From the NCBI GenBank assembly GCA_945645715.1, contig CALZFJ010000120.1:1-6422 (forward strand): DNA of 6,422 nucleotides. The letters are read 5' to 3'. The notes under the pieces are model-generated. The model ran no database searches, was not told the origin of the DNA, and saw only the letters and a list, made by a program, of their open reading frames with translations. The DNA is from an uncultured Prevotellaceae bacterium. GTDB lineage: Bacteria; Bacteroidota; Bacteroidia; Bacteroidales; Muribaculaceae. Shown in pieces: positions 1-5,913 of the stretch (position 1 is the stretch's first letter; every line of letters begins with the position of its first letter). A program made the translations under genes and the position numbers.

Positions 1-827
1 ATTCCCGACAGCAAGATTTCCTTCATCAGCCACACCGTGTAGTCGAGCATAAGTGACTTAGCCATCACCGTTACATCTGCCATACCATTCTCAATGAGGC
101 ACTTGCTTATCGTCTCATAAAGGCGAAAGTTGTTAGCAATTTTCTCCTCCTTGAAAGTCTTGGTGAGCGAGCTACCATTATAGCAATAATGATAGAACGT
201 GGCAGGAATACTTGCCACACTGTTGCACCGTGTAAGAACATTGATATTGAAAAGGATATCCTCCGAGAGATATTGACGTTCCGACATGAATCGTGCCGAA
301 ATTCTATTTATCACACTCAATCTGTATATTCCCATACACACCGAGACCACCACTTTATTGCTATTTGACAACAGAGCAGCTACATATTCTTGCATCTCTT
401 CGTGACCGCGACAAAGCATAGACTCACAAGCCCAATTATCCTTTCGCCCATCAGGGTAATGATACGTGTAGCCATTAAATACGGCATCGAGATTGTGCTT
501 TTCAGCCTCAGCCACAAGTGTGGTGTATGTCTCGGCATCAACATAATCGTCGGAATCCACAAAAGCCACATACTCACCTTTTGCGACTTCAAGCCCGGCA
601 TTGCGGGCACTCCCGAGACCGCCATTGGGCTTATGGACTACCTTGATGCGGCTGTCGGCAGCAGCAAAGTCGTCGCACATACGGGGGCAACCGTCAGGCG
701 AGCCATCATCCACAAGAATTATTTCTATATCTTTGAGTGTCTGTCCTACCAAGGAATCCACGCATCGCTTCAGATACTTTTCAACCTTATAGACAGGCAC
801 TATTATCGACACCTTTGGGTTCATCAT
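1..827 (-). CDS. Family 2 (GT-A) glycosyltransferase, 3' end cut by window edge
   Basis: This gene reads leftward from ATG at 827-825 and has no stop before the window edge, giving 275 complete codons. A second ATG follows at once (824-822), so the protein begins MMNPKVSIIVPVYK or one residue later. It is an inverting nucleotide-sugar transferase of the GT-A fold, expected in the cytoplasm at the inner membrane, adding one sugar to a growing repeat unit. Visible motifs are SIIVPVY (7-13), LVDDGSPD (38-45, nucleotide binding), NGGLGSARN (68-76) and DSDD (91-94, metal-binding DXD). SED (188-190) lies where many family members carry the catalytic base. Family members are usually about 300-340 residues, so perhaps 30-60 C-terminal residues are missing. 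Donor and acceptor sugars cannot be read from the sequence. It is divergent from the flippase operon and more G+C-rich. The family call is very secure; the exact linkage is unknown. Confidence 0.95.
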   Translation of the reverse strand, partial: MMNPKVSIIVPVYKVEKYLKRCVDSLVGQTLKDIEIILVDDGSPDGCPRMCDDFAAADSRIKVVHKPNGGLGSARNAGLEVAKGEYVAFVDSDDYVDAETYTTLVAEAEKHNLDAVFNGYTYHYPDGRKDNWACESMLCRGHEEMQEYVAALLSNSNKVVVSVCMGIYRLSVINRISARFMSERQYLSEDILFNINVLTRCNSVASIPATFYHYCYNGSSLTKTFKEEKIANNFRLYETISKCLIENGMADVTVMAKSLMLDYTVWLMKEILLSG

Positions 828-854
828 TAACCGGAAAACAAATAATTAATTTCA

Positions 855-862
855 CAAAGGTA
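855..862 (-). promoter_or_regulatory. -7 box of the leftward glycosyltransferase promoter
   Basis: On the minus strand 862-855 reads TACCTTTG, a perfect match to the Bacteroidetes -7 consensus TAnnTTTG. It lies 27 bases before the first start codon of the leftward glycosyltransferase, a normal leader length. No TTTG -33 box occurs 17-21 bases further upstream (spacings tried by eye). That region is instead taken by the first TTCACG repeat (880-885). An activator-dependent promoter is a reasonable inference but is not shown. Confidence 0.5.
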
Positions 863-879
863 ACTAAAATCGGTCAGAT

Positions 880-908
880 TTCACGCATATTTCACGAAAT
901 AGTTCACG
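880..908. repeat. Three phased TTCACG direct repeats, possible operator
   Basis: TTCACG occurs at 880-885, 891-896 and 903-908, with start-to-start steps of 11 and 12 bases, about one DNA turn. A fourth partial copy, TTCAC, is at 851-855. The middle copy sits inside a near-palindrome (ATTTC-AC-GAAAT, 889-900). The repeats occupy the -33 region of the leftward promoter and lie about 36-64 bases upstream of the rightward -33 box, which are typical activator positions. No regulator is identified; six-base repeats in A+T-rich DNA can arise by chance. Confidence 0.4.
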
Positions 909-925
909 GCTATTGCAAAAATTGG

Positions 926-952
926 GCAAAAAGGCTCTCCGTTTTTGCTTTT
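926..952 (+). terminator. Terminator-like hairpin upstream of the flippase promoter
   Basis: GCAAAAAGG (926-934) pairs with CC-(G)-TTTTTGC (939-948), giving nine base pairs with one bulged G (941) and a CTCT loop, followed by TTTT (949-952). This resembles a rightward intrinsic terminator. No rightward gene lies upstream of it in this window, and its right arm contains the -33 TTTG (944-947) of the flippase promoter. It may be a remnant of a lost upstream gene, an insulating element, or simply a DNA-level palindrome. GCAAAAA is also repeated directly at 915-921. Confidence 0.4.
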
Positions 953-975
953 ATAAACATAATTGAGTATCTTTG
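944..975 (+). promoter_or_regulatory. Bacteroidetes housekeeping promoter for flippase operon
   Basis: TTTG at 944-947 and TATCTTTG at 968-975 are separated by exactly 20 bases, matching the Bacteroides primary sigma factor consensus (-33 TTTG, -7 TAnnTTTG). Transcription should start around 980-985, giving a leader of roughly 45 bases before the flippase ATG at 1029. A second -7-like match, TATATTTG (979-986), has no paired -33 box. Confidence 0.8.
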
Positions 976-1028
976 TAATATATTTGAATAAAAAAGGCGG
1001 CACATGAGCAACGCCATAATCAATATAC

Positions 1029-2576
1029 ATGGATTCTATTTCAGAAAAAAATAAACGAATAGCCAAGAACACCATTTACCTTTATTTAAGGATGTTGTTC
1101 ACTGTTGCGATTTCCCTATATACATCTCGCATTGTACTCAAAGCATTAGGAGTAGAGGATTTTGGCGTTTACGATGTCGTTGGAGGAGTGGTAACAATGA
1201 TGGGTTTTGTAAACTCCACATTAATTGGAGCAAGTGCACGCTTCATTACATTCTCGCAAGGCACAGGCAACAAAATTGAAATACAAAAAACATTTGATTG
1301 CATAGTCACTTTACACTACATCTTTGCAATTTTCATTCTATTATTATGTGAAACAATAGGCTTATGGTTTGTGTCTAACAAGCTGGTAGTTCCCGACGGA
1401 CGTATGGACGCAACAATATGGGTTTATCAATGCGCCGTTATAGCTGCATTAATTGAATTTATCAGCACACCATATAATTCATTAATAGTAGCACATGAGA
1501 AAATGTCGGCATTTGCATTTGTTTCAATCTATGACAAATGCATACAGCTTGTAATCGCATTCATTCTGCTAGCTGCGCCATACGATCGTCTGATAATATA
1601 TTCCGTGCTTATTGTTATTGCAAAAATATCTGTCAGATTAATCTACACACTTTATTGCCATCGCAAATTTGAGGAGAGCAAGTATCATCTTTGCTTAGAC
1701 AAGACACGAATCAAACCTATCCTCACCTATGCAGGCTGGATTTTCAATGGGAATCTCGCCTTTTTGGGATATACACAAGGATTAAACATTCTCCTTAACT
1801 TGTTTTTTGGACCGATTGTAAATGCTGCAAGAGGTATTTCCCAACAAGTGCAAGTGGCGATTTATTCATTTACCAACAATTTCCAGACCGCCATCAACCC
1901 TCAAATAATAAAATCCTATGCTGCTTCCGAACTAACTCGAATGCACAATCTCGTTCTTATGAGCTCGCGATTTGGGTTCTTCCTTATGTTAATTATTGCA
2001 CTACCTATATATTTCAACACTAATTACATCTTGAATCTGTGGTTGACCGAAGTTCCGGAATATAGTGGGACATTCATTCGTATGATCTTAATTATTGGTC
2101 TTAATAGCACCTTACGCAACCCGACTATTACAGCGATTCAAGCCACCGGAAACGTTAAGAAATTCCAGATTTGGGAGGGGTCTCTATTGCTCTTAATTAT
2201 CCCTATTGCATACGTCCTACTAAAGTGTTACCACATTAATCCTGTGCAAACACTTTCTGTATATATGTTCACTGAATTAGCAGTACAATTCGTAAGAGTT
2301 TTCATTACATATCCTCAAATCAATCTTCACATTTGGCTGTATTTCACAAAAATCTTATGGCCATGCATAAAAGTTTTGGCTATAAGTGCAACAGCATGTC
2401 ACTTACTCACGGGGCTTATACATGCAAACTCCATATCAATGCTTATTACATATGTCGTGGCTTCTTTGGCAATAAGCGGCATATCAATATGGTTATTTGG
2501 CATCAACAAAAATGAACGGAGATACGTTGTGAATATTATTGCAAATAAAGTCCACAAATTGAAAAGAACTAATTAA
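1029..2576 (+). CDS. Wzx-type oligosaccharide flippase (polysaccharide biosynthesis membrane protein)
   Basis: This 515-residue polytopic inner-membrane protein is the expected transporter that flips lipid-linked repeat units to the periplasm. It belongs to the MOP (MviN/MATE/Wzx-like) superfamily. The N-terminus (RIAKNTIYLYLRMLF, 10-24; YTSRIVLKALGVEDFGVYDVVGG, about 31-53) is typical of Bacteroidetes Wzx-like proteins, as are GPIVNAARGISQQV (261-274) and NPQIIKSYA (290-298). Hydrophobic segments lie at roughly 15-33, 45-65, 90-112, 130-150, 163-182, 187-208, 235-260, 311-330, 346-362, 384-399, 407-426, 441-461 and 468-490, close to the 12-14 helices of the family. The length is normal. ATG 1029 is the first in-frame start after the stop codon at 1017-1019. 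There is no Shine-Dalgarno site at the usual distance, which is common in Bacteroidetes. The glycosyltransferase follows after 5 bases, so they are surely co-transcribed. A+T content is high compared with the genes at 3647-5880. Substrate unknown. Confidence 0.92.
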   Translation: MDSISEKNKRIAKNTIYLYLRMLFTVAISLYTSRIVLKALGVEDFGVYDVVGGVVTMMGFVNSTLIGASARFITFSQGTGNKIEIQKTFDCIVTLHYIFAIFILLLCETIGLWFVSNKLVVPDGRMDATIWVYQCAVIAALIEFISTPYNSLIVAHEKMSAFAFVSIYDKCIQLVIAFILLAAPYDRLIIYSVLIVIAKISVRLIYTLYCHRKFEESKYHLCLDKTRIKPILTYAGWIFNGNLAFLGYTQGLNILLNLFFGPIVNAARGISQQVQVAIYSFTNNFQTAINPQIIKSYAASELTRMHNLVLMSSRFGFFLMLIIALPIYFNTNYILNLWLTEVPEYSGTFIRMILIIGLNSTLRNPTITAIQATGNVKKFQIWEGSLLLLIIPIAYVLLKCYHINPVQTLSVYMFTELAVQFVRVFITYPQINLHIWLYFTKILWPCIKVLAISATACHLLTGLIHANSISMLITYVVASLAISGISIWLFGINKNERRYVVNIIANKVHKLKRTN

Positions 2577-2581
2577 TATAT

Positions 2582-3559
2582 ATGGAAAAGCCAATCATAT
2601 CTATTATAATACCGGTTTACAATGTGCAAAATTTCCTTCCACGTTGTGTTGATAGTATATTAGCACAGTCATTCAAGAACTTTGAGCTGATTCTCGTAGA
2701 TGATGGTTCAACTGATACTTCTGGCTTTATTTGCGATGAATATGCACATAAAGACAGTAGAATCCGCGTGTTTCATAACGAAAATTGCGGTGCAGCAGCA
2801 GCACGCAAATTCGGCGTCTCACAAGCTATGGGTCAATGGATTGAATTTGTTGACAGTGACGATTCAATTACACCCGACTCGATTGAGAAGCTTTACAATA
2901 TTGCGAAAAGCCAAAAATATGATATAGTTATCGGCACCCTCAATATAAATAACAAGAACGTGTTTCAACACAAAATCCACGGATCAATTAGTCGCATTGA
3001 GTATATTATAGCTTTATTGCTATCAAACACAAGTGTTGGACCAGTTGCGAAGCTCTACAGATCAAATCTTTTTCAATCTCTTGATTGGCAAACGCCGAAA
3101 GAAATAAGAAACAATGAGGACTTATTAATGCTAATAGCCATATCTACACGAATTGAACGAGTATTTATTGACCAAAACATTGTTGCCTATAATTATCTAT
3201 TCCGAAATGAGAGCCTCTCAAAATCCACATCAATGCCGCTCGAGCAATGGAATATTTTATTCCAGCATATCAAAAGCTTGTTGTTAGGTTCGTTCAACTA
3301 TCCCGGCATCAAGAGTGCTTTCTATACCTATATAATTCGGCAATTATATGATTGCAACACGCTTCAAGGCAGAATTATAGATCCTAACTCTGAGAATATT
3401 GAAGAAATCAAGCAAAACATAAATACAAACACATTACTTCCATCTGATTTGAAGAAGTGGAAATGTTTGCAGTCAGTATGCGCTCAACGTTTTGCATACT
3501 ACATTCACTTCACCATAACAAGTGCTAAAAAAAGAATAAAGCGATTAATCGTCAGATAA
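2582..3559 (+). CDS. Family 2 (GT-A) glycosyltransferase
   Basis: This 325-residue GT-A enzyme transfers a sugar from a nucleotide donor, probably onto the lipid-linked intermediate moved by the flippase gene 5 bases upstream. Motifs are SIIIPVYN (7-14), LVDDGSTD (38-45), DSDD (91-94, metal-binding DXD) and NED (178-180), the likely catalytic-base region. The first 94 residues align without gaps to the leftward glycosyltransferase at 1-827, including RCVDS and the DD and DSDD motifs in identical register. After that the two diverge, so different acceptors are likely. In place of the usual NGGxxxARN the protein has NCGAAAARK (68-76); the changed Asn-to-Lys at 76 is unusual but not clearly inactivating. 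The C-terminus is basic (KKRIKRLIVR, 316-325), fitting peripheral membrane attachment. Length is normal. It is A+T-rich like the flippase and differs from the next gene. The family is secure; the sugar is unknown. Confidence 0.95.
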   Translation: MEKPIISIIIPVYNVQNFLPRCVDSILAQSFKNFELILVDDGSTDTSGFICDEYAHKDSRIRVFHNENCGAAAARKFGVSQAMGQWIEFVDSDDSITPDSIEKLYNIAKSQKYDIVIGTLNINNKNVFQHKIHGSISRIEYIIALLLSNTSVGPVAKLYRSNLFQSLDWQTPKEIRNNEDLLMLIAISTRIERVFIDQNIVAYNYLFRNESLSKSTSMPLEQWNILFQHIKSLLLGSFNYPGIKSAFYTYIIRQLYDCNTLQGRIIDPNSENIEEIKQNINTNTLLPSDLKKWKCLQSVCAQRFAYYIHFTITSAKKRIKRLIVR

Positions 3560-3565
3560 TCTGAC
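3551..3565 (+). other. Perfect hairpin whose loop is the stop codon
   Basis: GTCAGA (3551-3556) and TCTGAC (3560-3565) are perfect inverted repeats separated only by TAA (3557-3559), the stop codon of the glycosyltransferase. The hairpin has no T-run directly after it, so it is not a terminator by itself. It may protect the mRNA 3' end or support the following terminator. Confidence 0.45.
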
Positions 3566-3593
3566 TTGCTGTATTTCTACAAGCGATTTTTTT
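3566..3593 (+). terminator. Intrinsic terminator after flippase/glycosyltransferase operon
   Basis: TTGCTGTA (3566-3573) pairs with TACAAGCGA (3578-3586) around a TTTC loop, with one bulged A (3582) and one G-U pair. Seven T residues follow (3587-3593). This is a plausible though rather weak intrinsic terminator for the 1029-3559 operon. The last three T residues are also the first three bases of the TTTG -33 box of the next promoter, so end and start signals share bases. Confidence 0.55.
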
Positions 3594-3622
3594 GTCTAAA
3601 TCAATTTATTAACCTATCTTTG
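3591..3622 (+). promoter_or_regulatory. Bacteroidetes housekeeping promoter for the FrhB-like/pyruvyl transferase operon
   Basis: TTTG (3591-3594) and TATCTTTG (3615-3622) are separated by exactly 20 bases, the same geometry and the same -7 octamer as the promoter at 944-975, although the spacers are unrelated in sequence. Transcription should start near 3628, giving a leader of about 20 bases before ATG 3647. An A/G-rich stretch, GAAAGAAG (3638-3645), may help ribosome binding. Confidence 0.8.
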
Positions 3623-3646
3623 TTGTAACCTACTTACGAAAGAAGT

Positions 3647-4765
3647 ATGAAGAACGTATCAAAGGTGAAGAATTGCTTCGGCTGCGGTGTGTGCGCCGTG
3701 AGTTGCCCGAAGAACATCATCGACATAAGGCTCAACGATGACGGCTTCTACCAACCTTTCATTGATGAGCCCGACAAGTGCATTCACTGCAAAGTTTGCG
3801 TGGATAATTGTGCATTTCTGCACAAAGATTTGGCTCTTGAGAATAGCGTGACCGGCAGTTGGTGCGGATGGAGCAACGACTCTGCTGTGCTTGCCCAAAG
3901 TGCCTCGGGCGGCATTGGCTTTGAAATAGCTCGGCATCTGCTCCATAGTGGCTACAAAGTGTGTGGCGTGCGCTACAATGCCCCTGAACGCCGTGCAGAG
4001 CACTTCATTGCAGACACTGAAGACGCACTCGCTGCAACCATGGGCAGCAAGTACATTCAGAGCTACACAGTCGATGGCTTCAGCGCAATCAACCGCAAGG
4101 ATTCATATCTTGTGGTAGGCACTCCGTGCCAAATCGACTCTTTCCGCCGATATATCCGCCGGCTCAAAATCGAAGATCATTTTGTGCTGATGGATTTCTT
4201 CTGCCACTGCGTTCCGTCGATGCACGCTTGGCGCGAGTATCTGCGTCTTGCACAGAAAAGTGCAGGCGCCATAACTTCAGTCGTATGGCGAGACAAGACT
4301 CCCGGCTGGCACGACTCGTGGGCAATGCTTGTGAAAGGCTCTGAAGGCACTCTGAAGTCACGCCTTTCGCAAGGTGACCTGTTCTACAAGTTCTTCCTCG
4401 GTGATGTGTGCTGCGGCAAGGCATGCATGAAGCAGTGCAAATATAAGTGGGATAAATCTTCAGCCGATATTCGCATTGGTGATGCCTGGGGCGACACCTA
4501 CAGCCGCAATGATGCCGGAGTAAGCACAATCGTGTCATTCACCGATAAAGGCCGTGAAGTGGTCGAGAGCCTCAACGGCTGCACCATCAACCCTCATCCG
4601 CTTGAAGTGGCAGCCGAGGGGCAGATGCACGAAAATGTGCATCGTGCAGCCGCCTACGGCATGTTTATGTTCTTGTTACGCAAGGGCATACAGCTCCCGG
4701 CAGCAGGCTGGAACGCGGCTTTCATTGTCAATAAAATATTGCGCCGACTAAAAATCAAATTATAA
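3647..4765 (+). CDS. FrhB-like (coenzyme F420 hydrogenase/dehydrogenase beta-subunit family) protein with 2x[4Fe-4S] ferredoxin domain
   Basis: This 372-residue protein combines an N-terminal bacterial ferredoxin domain with an FrhB/FdhB-like region. Two cluster motifs are clear: C10, C13, C16, C20-P and C45, C48, C51, C55, each CxxCxxCxxxC. The FrhB-like part shows SASGGIG (85-91), VVGTPCQ (156-162), a Cys-rich FCHC (185-188), then CC (255-256), C260 and C264-KYK, and DIRIGDAWGD (274-283). Family relatives use flavin and iron-sulfur clusters to pass electrons (FrhB of methanogens reduces F420). Bacteroidetes are not known to make F420, so that name should not be read as function. Homologues are commonly found beside polysaccharide pyruvyl transferases in surface-polysaccharide loci, as here (5-base gap), suggesting a cytoplasmic redox step on a sugar or cofactor of that pathway (inference). 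Its composition is more G+C-rich than the preceding operon. The family call is strong; the reaction is unknown. Confidence 0.92.
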   Translation: MKNVSKVKNCFGCGVCAVSCPKNIIDIRLNDDGFYQPFIDEPDKCIHCKVCVDNCAFLHKDLALENSVTGSWCGWSNDSAVLAQSASGGIGFEIARHLLHSGYKVCGVRYNAPERRAEHFIADTEDALAATMGSKYIQSYTVDGFSAINRKDSYLVVGTPCQIDSFRRYIRRLKIEDHFVLMDFFCHCVPSMHAWREYLRLAQKSAGAITSVVWRDKTPGWHDSWAMLVKGSEGTLKSRLSQGDLFYKFFLGDVCCGKACMKQCKYKWDKSSADIRIGDAWGDTYSRNDAGVSTIVSFTDKGREVVESLNGCTINPHPLEVAAEGQMHENVHRAAAYGMFMFLLRKGIQLPAAGWNAAFIVNKILRRLKIKL

Positions 4766-4770
4766 CAGCC

Positions 4771-5880
4771 ATGAAAATAGGAGTTATAACCATATTTGCA
4801 GTGCCAAACTACGGCTCAGTGCTGCAAACCTACGCCACCCAGCTCGTACTTGAGAATGAGGGTTGCGAATGCCAAATAATCAACTATAAGCACCCTAATG
4901 AATGGCATCACGCGCAAGGCACACCACGGCTGAAACTGCTCTCAGTGATTGCACAGTCGCTGTGCGTGTTTAAGCGCCACCGCGTAATCAAGCATCTGCG
5001 CCGCTTCCGCAAACAGCATCTCAACTTCACACGCAGCTTCAACAGCCTCGATGCCCTGCTTGCTGCCGACTGGAGCGGATATGATGCAATTGCCGTAGGC
5101 TCCGACCAGGTGTGGAATGCCCGCTTCCAGCACGGCGACTCAGCATTTATGCTCTCATGGGTGCCCGATGGGGTGCGTCGCATAGCAATAGCATCAAGCT
5201 TTGCCTCAAAGGAAGTGCCCGATGCACTTGCCCCCAAATTCCGCAAATACCTTTCACGCTTCGATGCCATTTCAGTACGCGAGAAAAATGGCAAAGAAAT
5301 AATAATGAATCAATTAGGGCTTGCTTATAATCCGGCTGTGCTGCTCGACCCCACACTGCTCATCAGCCGCGAGCAGTGGCTGGCTAAGATTCCGCGCTCA
5401 AAGTTCAGCCACACTCGTCCCTACTTGCTGGTTTACCTGCTCAACTACGCATTCGAGCCACGACCTTACATTTACGATGTGGTGCGTCACTTCAAGCGTG
5501 AAAAGAATCTCGACGTGATTCTCATCAGCGAGTACGTCGATGCTGAAATAGCCGACTTGTCGCCACTTCACCGCAATGATGCTTCAGTTGAAGAATTTAT
5601 CGACATTTTTGCCAACGCTGCTTTGGTGATTACGTCTTCCTTCCACGGCACGGCATTCGCCATAAATTTCAGCCGACCGCTCGTGACCATCGTTCCGCCC
5701 GACAGCACCGACGACCGCATGTCAACATTGCTGCGCGACGTGCATCTGGACCAGTGCATCACCTCAATAGGCAAACCCATCGCCGAAATTGACCCCGACT
5801 ACGACACGGCAGCCGCCTCCACGCGGCTTCAATCACTACGCGAGCAATCGCTTAGTTGGCTCCGTTCGACATTGAAATAA
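4771..5880 (+). CDS. Polysaccharide pyruvyl transferase family protein
   Basis: This 369-residue protein belongs to the polysaccharide pyruvyl transferase family (WcaK/CsaB-like, GT-B-like fold). Characterised members move pyruvate from phosphoenolpyruvate onto a sugar as a ketal, giving the polymer negative charge. Family signatures are visible in order: MKIGVITIFAVPNYGSVLQT (1-20), AVGSDQVWN (108-116), SVREKNG (168-174), LLDPTLL (191-197) and the near C-terminal TSSFHGTAFAI (288-298). Length is normal. ATG 4771 is 5 bases after the previous stop and gives the canonical N-terminus, so the start is secure. It is co-transcribed with the FrhB-like gene, and that pairing recurs in polysaccharide loci. 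No signal peptide or membrane segment is seen, so it acts in the cytoplasm on the nucleotide- or lipid-linked intermediate. Many Bacteroidetes members have not been tested biochemically, so actual pyruvylation is inferred from the family. Confidence 0.93.
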   Translation: MKIGVITIFAVPNYGSVLQTYATQLVLENEGCECQIINYKHPNEWHHAQGTPRLKLLSVIAQSLCVFKRHRVIKHLRRFRKQHLNFTRSFNSLDALLAADWSGYDAIAVGSDQVWNARFQHGDSAFMLSWVPDGVRRIAIASSFASKEVPDALAPKFRKYLSRFDAISVREKNGKEIIMNQLGLAYNPAVLLDPTLLISREQWLAKIPRSKFSHTRPYLLVYLLNYAFEPRPYIYDVVRHFKREKNLDVILISEYVDAEIADLSPLHRNDASVEEFIDIFANAALVITSSFHGTAFAINFSRPLVTIVPPDSTDDRMSTLLRDVHLDQCITSIGKPIAEIDPDYDTAAASTRLQSLREQSLSWLRSTLK

Positions 5881-5913
5881 TCGATTCTGATAAATCAACT
5901 TGAAACGACAAAA

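Noticed and set aside
390..830. 146-residue rightward frame opposite the leftward glycosyltransferase
   Set aside because: It lies antisense to a gene with complete GT-A motifs, has no recognisable family features and no promoter; it is a shadow frame.
979..986. Second -7-like box TATATTTG downstream of the flippase promoter
   Set aside because: No TTTG lies at the proper distance upstream and the sequence is A+T-rich, so a chance match is likely; it may be a weak alternative start at most.
828..1028. Invertible (phase-variable) promoter as in Bacteroides capsule loci
   Set aside because: I looked for matching inverted repeats on both sides of the 944-975 promoter and found none long enough; the only palindrome (926-948) overlaps the -33 box and does not flank the promoter.
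3659..4538. Leftward frames of 114 and 124 residues within the FrhB-like gene
   Set aside because: They are antisense to a strongly supported coding sequence, with Cys/Arg-rich low-complexity translations caused by the G+C-rich codons of the real gene.
4908..5356. Leftward frames within the pyruvyl transferase gene
   Set aside because: The sense strand carries all family motifs in order; these antisense frames have no family resemblance.
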